Part shown: piece by piece, positions 7,214-14,481 of the stretch
Layout of the letters: the number at the start of each line of letters is the position of its first letter
Numbering within the stretch: position 1 is the stretch's first letter
NCBI GenBank assembly: GCA_002483745.1
Contig: DLIM01000043.1
Span: forward strand, 5,941-41,182
Origin: Caryophanales bacterium UBA7642
GTDB taxonomy: Bacteria > Bacillota_I > Bacilli_A > RFN20 > CAG-288
Reading direction: 5' to 3'
DNA: 35,242 nt
The notes under the pieces: generated by a model
Databases searched by the model: none
Seen by the model: only the letters and a program-made list of their open reading frames with translations
Told to the model about the DNA's origin: nothing
Position numbers and translations under genes: made by a program

Positions 7214-7245
7214 AGCCCTAGGTTTCTTGCCTAGGGCTTATTTTT
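7214..7245. terminator. Bidirectional terminator after malQ
   Basis: AGCCCTAGG (7214-7222), loop of 7, CCTAGGGCT (7230-7238), T run 7241-7245. On the minus strand the same stem is followed by ATTTTTATC and can end the small gene at 7257-7406. Confidence 0.88.
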
Positions 7246-7256
7246 AAGCTTTTAAC

Positions 7257-7406
7257 TTATTGCTTGACTGCTTTATGGTGACCACGGTGGAGGTGGCTTT
7301 CTTTCATAATCAAGTTATCGTAGTAGATAAAATCTGCACAAACGCATGCCGACAAAGAATTTCCACAGTTTTTAGGATGGTAACTGTTTTTTGAAAATCC
7401 GGTCAT
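7257..7406 (-). CDS. Small Cys/His-rich protein, 49 residues, unknown
   Basis: A short open frame with a very strong ribosome site (AAAGGGGAGG, 4 nt before ATG). It encodes MTGFSKNSYHPKNCGNSLSA and continues CVCADFIYYDNLIMKES, HLHRGHHKAVKQ. Three cysteines (positions 14, 21, 23) and five histidines in 49 residues, with an HxHxxHH-like tail, suggest metal binding, but this is inference. It has no signal peptide. It lies alone between malQ and the response regulator and shares the malQ terminator. No clear -35/-10 pair was found. The ribosome site and clean terminator are the main support for a real gene. Confidence 0.6.
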   Translation of the reverse strand: MTGFSKNSYHPKNCGNSLSACVCADFIYYDNLIMKESHLHRGHHKAVKQ

Positions 7407-7483
7407 TCTACCTCCCCTTTAGATAATACCCTTGAAAGCTATCTTATCATAACTTATAGGAAGATTGAAAACATTATTAAATT

Positions 7484-7512
7484 TTGGATTATTCATTGAA
7501 ATAATTTATAAT
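7484..7512 (+). promoter_or_regulatory. Promoter of the two-component operon
   Basis: TTGGAT (7484-7489), 17-bp spacer, TATAAT (7507-7512), about 30 nt before the response regulator ATG, which has AGGAGG at 7531-7536. Confidence 0.78.
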
Positions 7513-7541
7513 AGTTTCAATAAATGTAATAGGAGGAAACT

Positions 7542-8240
7542 ATGAAAGTACTTATTGTAGAGGACAAGAAACAGCTAGCTGATGCTATTCAGGAATACCT
7601 GAAGATGCATAAGGTTGACTCAACTGTCAAGCTTGATGGACTTGAAGGCTATGATGAAGCTGCTACTGGTCTTTATGATGTTATCATTTTGGACCTTATG
7701 CTTCCTTTAAAGGATGGCCTCTCTATTATTAAAGATCTAAGGGCAAACAATGTCCAGACGCCAATCATAATCCTGACTGCCAAGGTTACGACTGATGATA
7801 AAGTCCAGAGCTTATTAGCAGGTGCTGATGATTATTTGACTAAGCCTTTTGTCCTAGAAGAGCTTTTAGCTAGACTTTATGTCTTGACTAGAAGAAAAGG
7901 TAAGATAATTCCTGATCAGGTCGCCTTTGGAAATATCTCACTTGATAAATTGAATCATACTTTAGTTAAAGATAATCGCAGTATTTCCCTTTCTTTGAAG
8001 GAATATCTGATCATGGAGCTATTAATCACTAACACCGATAAGATTGTTGAAAAGAACTATATTCTTGACCGTGTTTGGGGCTATGATTCTGATTCTTTCT
8101 ACAATTCAGTGGAAGTCTATGTCTCCTTCCTAAGAAAGAAATTAGAAAGCCTAGATGCCAATATCAAAATTAAATCTATCAGGAATGTCGGTTACAAACT
8201 TATGATCAAAGAACCTGAAAGCGATGTCGAAACAGATTGA
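7542..8240 (+). CDS. OmpR/PhoB-family response regulator
   Basis: 232 residues. The receiver domain (1-115) has the acidic pair Glu7/Asp8, phospho-acceptor Asp51 in ILDLMLPLKDG, Thr79 and Lys101 in LTKPF. The C-terminal winged-helix domain (about 125-225) includes SLSLKEYLIMELLI, RVWGYDSDSFYNSVEVYVS and RNVGYKL. It is a DNA-binding transcription factor driven by the kinase encoded next, with a 17-bp gene overlap. The target genes cannot be read from sequence; no repeated operator was recognised in its own promoter. Confidence 0.95.
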   Translation: MKVLIVEDKKQLADAIQEYLKMHKVDSTVKLDGLEGYDEAATGLYDVIILDLMLPLKDGLSIIKDLRANNVQTPIIILTAKVTTDDKVQSLLAGADDYLTKPFVLEELLARLYVLTRRKGKIIPDQVAFGNISLDKLNHTLVKDNRSISLSLKEYLIMELLITNTDKIVEKNYILDRVWGYDSDSFYNSVEVYVSFLRKKLESLDANIKIKSIRNVGYKLMIKEPESDVETD

Positions 8241-9522
8241 ACAGACTAAGAAGATTCAGCTAAAAGCCAAAGTCCGCATCACTTCTTTAGTGATGGGAAT
8301 AGTTTTATTGATTTTTATTATCATCACCATTCTTGTTCCGGTCTGGACTTTTAATCTCATTCGAAGAGAATCAAACGATTTCCTTAAAATTACGATTGGG
8401 TCACAGATTCGGGCGGATAAAAGCGGAAGCAGCAGTGGCAATGATCTAGGCTTTGATAATGAAAGAAGCTTTGTCATTTACTATTCTTCAAATACTCAGA
8501 CCTTTACTTGGAAAAGAGGAGAGAATACTCAGAACATTTCTTTCTTCTCCTCTTATATTGAAAACCGGACTTTTACCGGGAATGAAGACTTTGATAAAAT
8601 GGGTGACTACTACTATTTAGCTATGAGGGAGGATTTCGCCGATAAGCTTACTCCTTCAGAATCATCACTCAGTTCATTCAAAGAAGCTAACTCTGGTACA
8701 GCTGATTTTTCCTATTATTTAGCCGCTGTTGATAAATCAGCTGAAATAAGCAACACCAAGAATTCTTCCTGCTATCTGATATATACCATACTGAGCATCT
8801 ATGTCCTTCTAATTCCTTTAGTCTACTGGCTTTCCAGTTATGTCATTCAGCCTACGATTAAAGGCATAAAAGACCAGAATGACTTTATTGCTAATGCTAG
8901 CCATGAATTAAAGACGCCTTTAGCTATTATCACTGCTGATCAGACTTTGCTGAGGGAAAAATACGGAGACAATGTCTATCTGGATAACATTTCCTCTCAG
9001 TGCCAGAACATGAACGAGACTATCCTTGACATGATTGAACTAAGTAAGCTTGAGACTACTATGCGCCCACTGGAAAAAGTCAATGTCTCTGATCTCCTTG
9101 ATGATTTAGCTATGTCCTTTGATGCACTGGCTTTTGAATCAGGTATCGACTATAAGTCCTCTATCCAGAAAGGTCTGACTCTTGAAAAAGCCGATAAAAA
9201 GGATTTAACCAGAATCTTTAACCTTCTTATCGACAATGCCCTCAAGTATGCCAGTGGACCGAAAATCATCCGTCTAAGTCTATCCAAGGTCAAGAAAGGA
9301 ATTCTCTTTACTTCCTATAACACTGGCTGCGAAGTCATGGATGAGGATAGAGAGAAAGTCTTCAATAGGTTCTACCAGGGAAAATCCGGGTCCGAAAAAG
9401 AAAGAAAAGGTTCTGGATTAGGTTTAGCGATTGTCAAAGAAATATCTGAGAAGTATGACTATGAAGTAAAAGTCCAATCTTCTTATCAGAAGGATATTAC
9501 TTTTACTGTCCTGATGAAGTAA
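8224..9522 (+). CDS. Sensor histidine kinase, partner of the upstream response regulator
   Basis: 432 residues, two membrane segments (about 17-42 and 184-206) enclosing an extracytoplasmic region of about 140 residues of unknown ligand, rich in Ser/Thr and aromatic residues. The dimerisation helix carries ASHELKTPLA with phospho-accepting His227. The ATPase domain has the N box LIDNALKYA, an F box VFNRFYQG and the G2 box GSGLGLAIVKEI. The usual DxGxG G1 box is replaced by a YNTGCEV-like strip, as in some Firmicutes kinases of this type. Start ATG 8224 overlaps the regulator, indicating translational coupling. Confidence 0.94.
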   Translation: MSKQIEQTKKIQLKAKVRITSLVMGIVLLIFIIITILVPVWTFNLIRRESNDFLKITIGSQIRADKSGSSSGNDLGFDNERSFVIYYSSNTQTFTWKRGENTQNISFFSSYIENRTFTGNEDFDKMGDYYYLAMREDFADKLTPSESSLSSFKEANSGTADFSYYLAAVDKSAEISNTKNSSCYLIYTILSIYVLLIPLVYWLSSYVIQPTIKGIKDQNDFIANASHELKTPLAIITADQTLLREKYGDNVYLDNISSQCQNMNETILDMIELSKLETTMRPLEKVNVSDLLDDLAMSFDALAFESGIDYKSSIQKGLTLEKADKKDLTRIFNLLIDNALKYASGPKIIRLSLSKVKKGILFTSYNTGCEVMDEDREKVFNRFYQGKSGSEKERKGSGLGLAIVKEISEKYDYEVKVQSSYQKDITFTVLMK

Positions 9523-9530
9523 ACTATAAT
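9502..9530 (+). promoter_or_regulatory. Promoter placing transcription start at the ATG of the propeller-like gene
   Basis: TTTACT (9502-9507), 17-bp spacer, TATAAT (9525-9530). The -10 ends 7 nt before ATG 9538, so the transcript would be leaderless or nearly so. No ribosome site is present. Confidence 0.5.
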
Positions 9531-9537
9531 TATTATT

Positions 9538-10500
9538 ATGATTAAAATAAGTCTGAGCAAAAGATTCTCATCGGCTGAGGCCATCGGCTACACCCCTAAC
9601 TATCTTTTAGTGAAATCAGTCGATTCTCTGACTGTCTTTTCGGAAGCTGATTTCCTGCCTTACCATAAGGTGGTTTCTCTATCATATGGGAAAAGAGTCC
9701 TTACTTCTCCCAATGGGAAATTTGCTTTTGTCCTTTCTACTCTTTTTTCTAATTCGCTGATTGTCTACTATGTTCCCTCTCTTCGAATAGCTGATACCTA
9801 TTGCTATAAGGGAGCAGGAATTTTTGATATCAAAGATGCCTGCTTTTCTCTAGATAGCCAATACTTATTTATTCTTGCGGACGTAGTTACTGACAAAGGC
9901 TCTCAGACCTTGCTTATCAGGAAGAAGCTTCTTTCCGATGAGAAACCTTTTTCCATGGTTTTGGATACCGCTTTTGATTATCTCTCCTTTGTTAAGGAAG
10001 TAAACTGCCTCGCCCTTTTTGCAAAGAGTGGCAAAATCGGCTTCTTCCAAGGAAATGAAGTTATTCAGGAAGTTTCTCTTAATCCCTTTCACAAAGCCTA
10101 TTTCATTGAAAAAGGGCACTTGTTAGTGACTGATACCACTTTAGGTTTTAATCTTTTGAGCCGCAATGGAAAAGTTATTCAGCAATGCGACTTCTTGGTT
10201 CCTGTTCCCTTAGTTCCCAAAACCATTACGGAAGATGAAAGCGAAAGCTTTAAGATCAAAGAAAGCTACTATGATTTATTAGCCTCCAATGAAGCCAACC
10301 TGATATTCTATGTTACCAGGATCCTTCCTAACGAGGTCTATTCTCTCTATATCTTCTCATCCGAGGATTTCTCCTTGCTGAAGAGAATCAAGTTTAAAGC
10401 CAAAATCTATTCTTTAGACTATCGTAATCCCTATCTTTTTATAAAAACCTCTATCGGCGTCTATGTCTTTCGGATTAAGAACCTGAAGAAAGATGGCTGA
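9538..10500 (+). CDS. Putative beta-propeller (WD40/YVTN-like) protein, function unknown
   Basis: 320 residues with repeated strand patterns of the type xxLLVxxxDSLTVFS, FAFVLSTLFSNSLIVYYV, YLFILADV, NLIFYVTRI, SLYIFSSEDFSLLKRIKF and SLDYRNPYLFIKTSIGVYVF. This looks like a WD40/YVTN-type propeller with diverged repeats. No signal peptide, no membrane segment and no catalytic motif are seen, so it is likely cytoplasmic. It begins 15 nt after the kinase gene, but has its own -10 and no Shine-Dalgarno. Read-through from the two-component promoter is also likely. It ends one base before a convergent gene. Assignment rests on strand rhythm only. Confidence 0.6.
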   Translation: MIKISLSKRFSSAEAIGYTPNYLLVKSVDSLTVFSEADFLPYHKVVSLSYGKRVLTSPNGKFAFVLSTLFSNSLIVYYVPSLRIADTYCYKGAGIFDIKDACFSLDSQYLFILADVVTDKGSQTLLIRKKLLSDEKPFSMVLDTAFDYLSFVKEVNCLALFAKSGKIGFFQGNEVIQEVSLNPFHKAYFIEKGHLLVTDTTLGFNLLSRNGKVIQQCDFLVPVPLVPKTITEDESESFKIKESYYDLLASNEANLIFYVTRILPNEVYSLYIFSSEDFSLLKRIKFKAKIYSLDYRNPYLFIKTSIGVYVFRIKNLKKDG

Positions 10501-10501
10501 T

Positions 10502-10756
10502 TTACTTCGACTGCTGCTTTTCTAGATAGGACTTAGCATAACTGCAGGAAGCCTTAAGAGGAAGATTCCTTTTTTTAGCGATGGCTATTACTTCTTCCAT
10601 GAGCTTTCTAGCAATGCCTTGCCCTCTTAATGAATCGGAAACGAAGGTATGGGTGATGTTGATATAGCCCTCTTCTAAAGGGAAAAAGACTTCATAAAGA
10701 AGATTGCCTTTCTCATCATAGCCCTGGATTTTATCGGCTGATATTATTTCATTCAT
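10502..10756 (-). CDS. Small GNAT-like N-acetyltransferase (YjdJ/GNAT_acetyltr_2 type)
   Basis: 84 residues. It matches the short, one-domain GNAT proteins: GNLLYEVFFPLEEGYINITH, a strand-turn TFVSDSLRGQGIARKLMEEV with the acetyl-CoA loop R-G-Q-G-I-A, then LPLKASCSYAKSYLEK. These proteins are about half the size of ordinary GNATs; natural substrates are mostly unknown. Ribosome site AGAGGT lies upstream and a TATAAT appears on the minus strand near 10777-10782. Converges with the propeller-like gene with one base between stops and no hairpin terminator. Confidence 0.88.
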   Translation of the reverse strand: MNEIISADKIQGYDEKGNLLYEVFFPLEEGYINITHTFVSDSLRGQGIARKLMEEVIAIAKKRNLPLKASCSYAKSYLEKQQSK

Positions 10757-10842
10757 GTGACTTACCTCTGGATGGATTATAACTTAAAGTTAGCCTTCTT
10801 TTTGAAAATATGCTTAAATAGTAAGTGTGAAAGAGGTGAATT

Positions 10843-11808
10843 ATGAGTGATAAAGTTTTAAATCCGGCAAGAAAAGTTACGATTATCGGCTGTGGGTTTG
10901 TCGGTTCCACCATCGCCTATACTTTAATGATTAAGGGTATCTTCTCGAAGATGGTTCTAATCGATGCCGATACCCAAAGAGCCGAAGGAGAAGCTATGGA
11001 TATTGCCCATGGCTTATTATTCTCCCATCCTATGGAAATAGTAGCCGGAAACTATGATGACATTAAAGACAGCAATATGATTATCATCACCGCTGGAGCT
11101 AATCAGAAGCCCGGTGAGACTAGGCTGGATTTAGTCAAAAAGAATGCCGCTATCTTTGCTTCAATTCTCCCCGAAATCAAGAAAAGAAACTATCAGGGAA
11201 TCATTCTAGTTGTCGCTAATCCGGTCGATATTCTTACCAAGGTCGCTCAAAAGCTATCCGGATTGGATGAAAAGCATGTTTTTGGCTCAGGCACAGTTTT
11301 GGATACGGCAAGACTTAGATATCTTTTAGGACAGCATCTTGAAATCGATAGCCGCTCAATCCATGCCTTTATTATCGGAGAACATGGCGATAGTGAAATA
11401 CCGGTCTGGTCTTCTGCTAATGTCGCTGGCGTGCCTTTACATCAGTTCTGCGAGATGAGAGGCTTTTTCAACCATGATGAAGCTATGAGGGAGATTGGCG
11501 AATCTGTCAAAAACTCCGCTTATGAAATCATCAAAAGAAAGAAAGCCACTTACTATGGAATCGGTATGGCAGTTGAAAGAATCTGCGGAGCCATCATGCG
11601 TGATGAAAAATGCATCTTACCGGTTTCTACCGCCCTCCACAATGATTTTGGAATTGACGGCGTAACTATGTCAATGCCAGCTATTGTCGGTTCAAATGGC
11701 GTAGAAGAGATAGTTCCTATTTCCTTAAGCTATGAAGAGAACAAGAAGCTGACGGCTAGTGCCACAATATTGAAGAGCACCTTAGCCGATATTGGCTATA
11801 AGGATTAA
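10843..11808 (+). CDS. ldh: L-lactate dehydrogenase
   Basis: 321 residues. It reduces pyruvate to L-lactate with NADH, the redox exit of fermentation. NAD-binding loop GCGFVGS (16-22), Asp41 at the end of the second strand selecting NAD, mobile loop ANQKPGETR with Gln88 (the lactate rather than malate specificity position) and catalytic Arg94, ANPVDI (125-130), Asp154 and substrate-binding Arg157 in LDTARLR, and catalytic His181 in IGEHGDSE. AAAGAGGTG precedes the ATG. A TGc-TTAAAT extended -10 candidate is at 10811-10819. Its TAA overlaps the stop of the convergent hydrolase gene by sharing TTAA. Confidence 0.96.
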   Translation: MSDKVLNPARKVTIIGCGFVGSTIAYTLMIKGIFSKMVLIDADTQRAEGEAMDIAHGLLFSHPMEIVAGNYDDIKDSNMIIITAGANQKPGETRLDLVKKNAAIFASILPEIKKRNYQGIILVVANPVDILTKVAQKLSGLDEKHVFGSGTVLDTARLRYLLGQHLEIDSRSIHAFIIGEHGDSEIPVWSSANVAGVPLHQFCEMRGFFNHDEAMREIGESVKNSAYEIIKRKKATYYGIGMAVERICGAIMRDEKCILPVSTALHNDFGIDGVTMSMPAIVGSNGVEEIVPISLSYEENKKLTASATILKSTLADIGYKD

Positions 11809-12557
11809 TTCTTTAGGGTATTTAAGAATCCTAAAGTTGTATCAAAAACCTCCTGACGGTGGCTCTGGACTTGAATCATATGCTCAGAATCATTGATGAT
11901 ATGGAGGTTTTTGTTTTGGGAAGGAGAAACTTTCAAAAGATTTTTAATTCCTTTAAAAGTAATCATCTCATCGGTTAAGGAATCGAAGCAAAGGAAAGGA
12001 GCAGATACTTTATTAAGCTTTTTAAGTGCCCTTCTGGAGATTTTGACTAAGCTTTCCAAAGCCGAAGAATAATAGGAATTGGGATTCTGCAAATAGATAT
12101 CCATATTGTCAGGAAGCGGAGTAAGCTTGAATGAAATCATCGGAACCAAAACTTTGAGTATCTTGTTAAAATAAGCGGCTTTGTTTTTGATAGTTAAACA
12201 GGGTTCATAGAGAATCAGCCCATCTGGTTTAACTTTTTCTTCTTCATCGATGATTAAAGCTATCGCTCCGCCCATCGATAGGCCAAGGACATAAAGCTTT
12301 TTATATTGGGTCCTAGCTTTTCGACATGCGATTAAAATTGAATTTATCCAATCTTTATCAGTAGTTCCTTTAAGATCATCAGCCTTAGTCGTATTGCCAA
12401 CCATAAAAAAGACAATTGCGGTATAGCCGGCTTTGTTGAGAAATTCGGCCGGAGGATATAATTCCGCACAGGTTCCGGTAAAACCGTGAATTAAAAATAC
12501 CGCTTCATCTTTAGATCCTTCTAGAGTGAAGCCTTTCCATAGATCTTTTGTTTCCAT
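11805..12557 (-). CDS. Alpha/beta-hydrolase, carboxylesterase/lipase type
   Basis: 250 residues. Oxyanion strip LIHGFTGT (22-29), nucleophile elbow GLSMGG with Ser94, Asp196 in SLTDEMIT and His226 in DSEHMIQ form a complete triad. It resembles Est30-like carboxylesterases or monoacylglycerol lipases. The strip usually reading PxLPGHGT reads IVFFMVGNTTK here, so the His of GHG is lost. No signal peptide is visible. The ribosome site is weak; a TATAAT lies about 22 nt before the ATG. It follows the AlkD-like gene on the same strand (54-nt gap). Substrate unknown. A 7-bp hairpin inside its 3' end (11813-11838 region) may slow convergent transcription. Confidence 0.85.
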   Translation of the reverse strand: METKDLWKGFTLEGSKDEAVFLIHGFTGTCAELYPPAEFLNKAGYTAIVFFMVGNTTKADDLKGTTDKDWINSILIACRKARTQYKKLYVLGLSMGGAIALIIDEEEKVKPDGLILYEPCLTIKNKAAYFNKILKVLVPMISFKLTPLPDNMDIYLQNPNSYYSSALESLVKISRRALKKLNKVSAPFLCFDSLTDEMITFKGIKNLLKVSPSQNKNLHIINDSEHMIQVQSHRQEVFDTTLGFLNTLKN

Positions 12558-12611
12558 TTGTTTTAATCTTTTAATGAAGATTATAGTTTCTTTTAAAAGA
12601 AGAAAAAAGAA

Positions 12612-13274
12612 TTATATCTTACTGGCTTTTAGCTTCAATTCTTCATCGACACGGTAGGAATCCCTGATTTTCTGAGTAGCCTTCTTTTTGATGGTGGAAC
12701 TTAATTGCTTTCTTTTCAGTATTAATAGTGCTTGGCTAGGCTGATAAACCATGACATCGGCAATGAGCCAAGCCCAAGCCATCTCCACATAGTATTCTTT
12801 ATCATCCTTTAAGTAAGTGAAGGCTTTGCTGATATCTTTATCAGAGGCAAAGCGCCTCATTAAGACAATAGCAAAACGCCTAGTGAAAGTGTCCTTTGAT
12901 TGGATTAAATCCTTAAAATAGGGAAAGTATTCCTTAAAAGAAAGCTTTCTGACATAGGAAACCAAAGTATCAGTGACCTGCCAGCCTTTAGCATAGACGA
13001 GATTGATGGAAAGGAACTCCATTTGGCTTTTGATATCATTGAGCCTTTCCAGGCTTATAGCTAGGTAAGATAGATTGTATTCTAGATATTGGTTAAGCTT
13101 TAACTTTTGGGGGTCAAAACTTTTATCATCTTTGACCTCTTTGATTAAGCTCCTTAAAAGAGGAATCTTGATTCCTAAGAGAGGAAGTAAGGAGCCGCTA
13201 AGAGAGGAAGAGAACTTCTGATATTTTGGGTCAATGGACTGATTTAGCTTTTCCTGGTAGTCATTGATATTCAT
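12612..13274 (-). CDS. AlkD-like DNA alkylation repair protein (HEAT-like repeats)
   Basis: 220 residues, all helical in pattern. Matches the DNA alkylation repair family (AlkC/AlkD-type): LLGIKIPLLRSLIKEV near 32-47, a helix with GWQVTDTL (the KxxxWxxxD-type lesion-facing segment), FTRRFAIVLMRRF, YYVEMAWAWLIAD and a closing KIRDSYRVDEELK. Family members are glycosylases that excise positively charged N3/N7-alkyl purines without base flipping; some relatives are only structural. The first codon lies 6 nt after an extended -10 (TGTTACAAT) and lacks a ribosome site, suggesting a leaderless mRNA. It is divergent from the aquaporin gene. Confidence 0.88.
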   Translation of the reverse strand: MNINDYQEKLNQSIDPKYQKFSSSLSGSLLPLLGIKIPLLRSLIKEVKDDKSFDPQKLKLNQYLEYNLSYLAISLERLNDIKSQMEFLSINLVYAKGWQVTDTLVSYVRKLSFKEYFPYFKDLIQSKDTFTRRFAIVLMRRFASDKDISKAFTYLKDDKEYYVEMAWAWLIADVMVYQPSQALLILKRKQLSSTIKKKATQKIRDSYRVDEELKLKASKI

Positions 13275-13280
13275 AATGAT

Positions 13281-13289
13281 ATTGTAACA
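13281..13289 (-). promoter_or_regulatory. Extended -10 promoter directly before the AlkD-like ATG
   Basis: Minus strand TGT-TACAAT (13289-13281), then 6 nt, then ATG (13274). Transcription would begin at or next to the start codon. No AGGAGG-like sequence lies in between. Confidence 0.6.
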
Positions 13290-13426
13290 AAATTAAGAGA
13301 ATAAAGGAAAAAAGCGATAAAACAATTTCATACTTGAACTGTTCTTGTAAAAATCATTATCTTTTGAAGTGCAGTAGTAATAGAATAAAAAGGTCATGAA
13401 ATTTCATTTCATTTGAGGAGGAAATC

Positions 13427-14188
13427 ATGAGTCTAGTTAAAAAGGGATTTGCTGAGTTTATTGGAACATTTACGCTTGTCTTCATCTCCTGCGGTGTTGC
13501 TGCTGCTACGGGAGGGAGCTTAGTTGCTACGGCCTTAGCTTTCGGCCTTTCTCTAATTGCCATGGCTTACTCAATCGGAAGAATCTCTGGCTGCCATATT
13601 AATCCTGCTGTTTCTTTAGGTGTCTTTGTCAAAGATAAGTTAAACAAGACTCCTAGTGATGAAGCTTTCGGTGTTAAGGATCTCTTAGTCTATATCTGTG
13701 CTCAGATACTTGGCGGTTTTGTCGGAGCTGTCCTGATCTTCGGTATTGCTAAGATGGGCAATCTCACCTTAAAGGGAGATGCCTGCAACTACGCTTTAGG
13801 ATCAGGCGCTAATGCTGTTGATTATCTTACTGCTGGCCCAATCTTCGGTGCTTTGATCATTGAATTAGTCCTTACTTTCTTATTTGTCTATGTCATCTTA
13901 AATGTCACTTCTAAGAAATTTGCTGCTCCTAAGATGGCTGGCCTTATCATTGGGTTAACCTTAACCGTTGTCCATCTTTTAGGAATCAACTTCACTGGTA
14001 CTTCTGTCAATCCTGCTAGATCTATTGCTACAGCCTTAGCTGCTTGGATCTTCAATGGAACTACTAATGCTATTTCCCAGATCTGGATTTTCATTGTTGC
14101 TCCTCTTCTTGGTGGTGTCTTAGCCGCTGTTGTCTATCACTTCCTTCACCAGGACGATATTGAAAACAAAGCCGAAATTAAGAAATAG
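13427..14188 (+). CDS. Aquaporin (MIP family), AqpZ-like
   Basis: 253 residues with six membrane segments and two half-helix NPA motifs: CHINPAVS (Asn59-Ala61) and TSVNPARS (Asn195-Ala197). The selectivity filter positions read as in AqpZ: Phe in the first helix (FIS), His183, Thr192 and Arg198. The residue after the second NPAR is Ser rather than the Asp of glycerol facilitators. A water-selective channel is therefore more likely than a GlpF. Strong GAGGAGG ribosome site before the ATG. It is monocistronic, ended by the terminator at 14211. No glycerol kinase gene is nearby, which agrees with a water role. Confidence 0.92.
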   Translation: MSLVKKGFAEFIGTFTLVFISCGVAAATGGSLVATALAFGLSLIAMAYSIGRISGCHINPAVSLGVFVKDKLNKTPSDEAFGVKDLLVYICAQILGGFVGAVLIFGIAKMGNLTLKGDACNYALGSGANAVDYLTAGPIFGALIIELVLTFLFVYVILNVTSKKFAAPKMAGLIIGLTLTVVHLLGINFTGTSVNPARSIATALAAWIFNGTTNAISQIWIFIVAPLLGGVLAAVVYHFLHQDDIENKAEIKK

Positions 14189-14210
14189 GCCTTAAGCCAA
14201 TATCTTTGAA

Positions 14211-14238
14211 GCCCTTCTTCAAAAAAGAAGGGCTTTTT
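14211..14238 (+). terminator. Terminator of the aquaporin gene
   Basis: GCCCTTCTT (14211-14219), loop of 5, AAGAAGGGC (14225-14233), then TTTTT. Confidence 0.92.
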
Positions 14239-14320
14239 AAATGTCTAGATAGGATTTCTTCATAACTTTCTTAACATCATTTTGTATGTTGAAAAAGTGG
14301 AATTGTTCTTCTTAAAACGA

Positions 14321-14352
14321 AAAAAGACTGATGCGTTTGCACCAGTCTTTTC
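14321..14352. terminator. Terminator of the rpsD-tRNA-His unit (bidirectional)
   Basis: AAAAGACTG (14322-14330) pairs with CAGTCTTTT (14343-14351), extended by TGC/GCA across one A/C mismatch, loop GTTT. On the minus strand the stem runs into TTTTTTCGTTTT just after the tRNA; on the plus strand TCTTTTT follows. Confidence 0.87.
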
Positions 14353-14361
14353 TTTTTACGA

Positions 14362-14438
14362 TGGGGCGACTAGAGGGACTTGAACCCTCGCATGGACGGT
14401 TCACAGCCGTTTGTGTTAACCACTTCACCATAGCCGCC
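14362..14438 (-). tRNA. tRNA-His (anticodon GUG), CCA encoded
   Basis: 77 nt on the minus strand. The 5' end GGCGGCTAT pairs with 3' TAGTCGCC, including the extra G-1 opposite discriminator C73 that marks tRNA-His; CCA is encoded (14364-14362). The anticodon stem-loop is ACGGCTGTGAACCGT with anticodon GTG, and the T arm is GAGGGTTCAAGTCCCTC. It lies 43 nt after the rpsD stop, with a 9-bp hairpin between, and just before a terminator. No promoter is visible between rpsD and the tRNA, so it may be made by processing of the rpsD transcript. Confidence 0.97.
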
Positions 14439-14443
14439 AGATA

Positions 14444-14465
14444 TGCTGGTTCGGCTGAACCAGCA
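14444..14465. other. Stable 9-bp hairpin between rpsD and tRNA-His
   Basis: TGCTGGTTC (14444-14452), loop of 4, GAACCAGCA (14457-14465). On the rpsD strand it is not followed by a T run and ends only 5 nt before the mature 5' end of the tRNA. It could be an RNase processing site, a stabilising 3' end for the rpsD message, or a weak terminator. Confidence 0.55.
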
Positions 14466-14481
14466 AGAGTGTGAACTTAAA

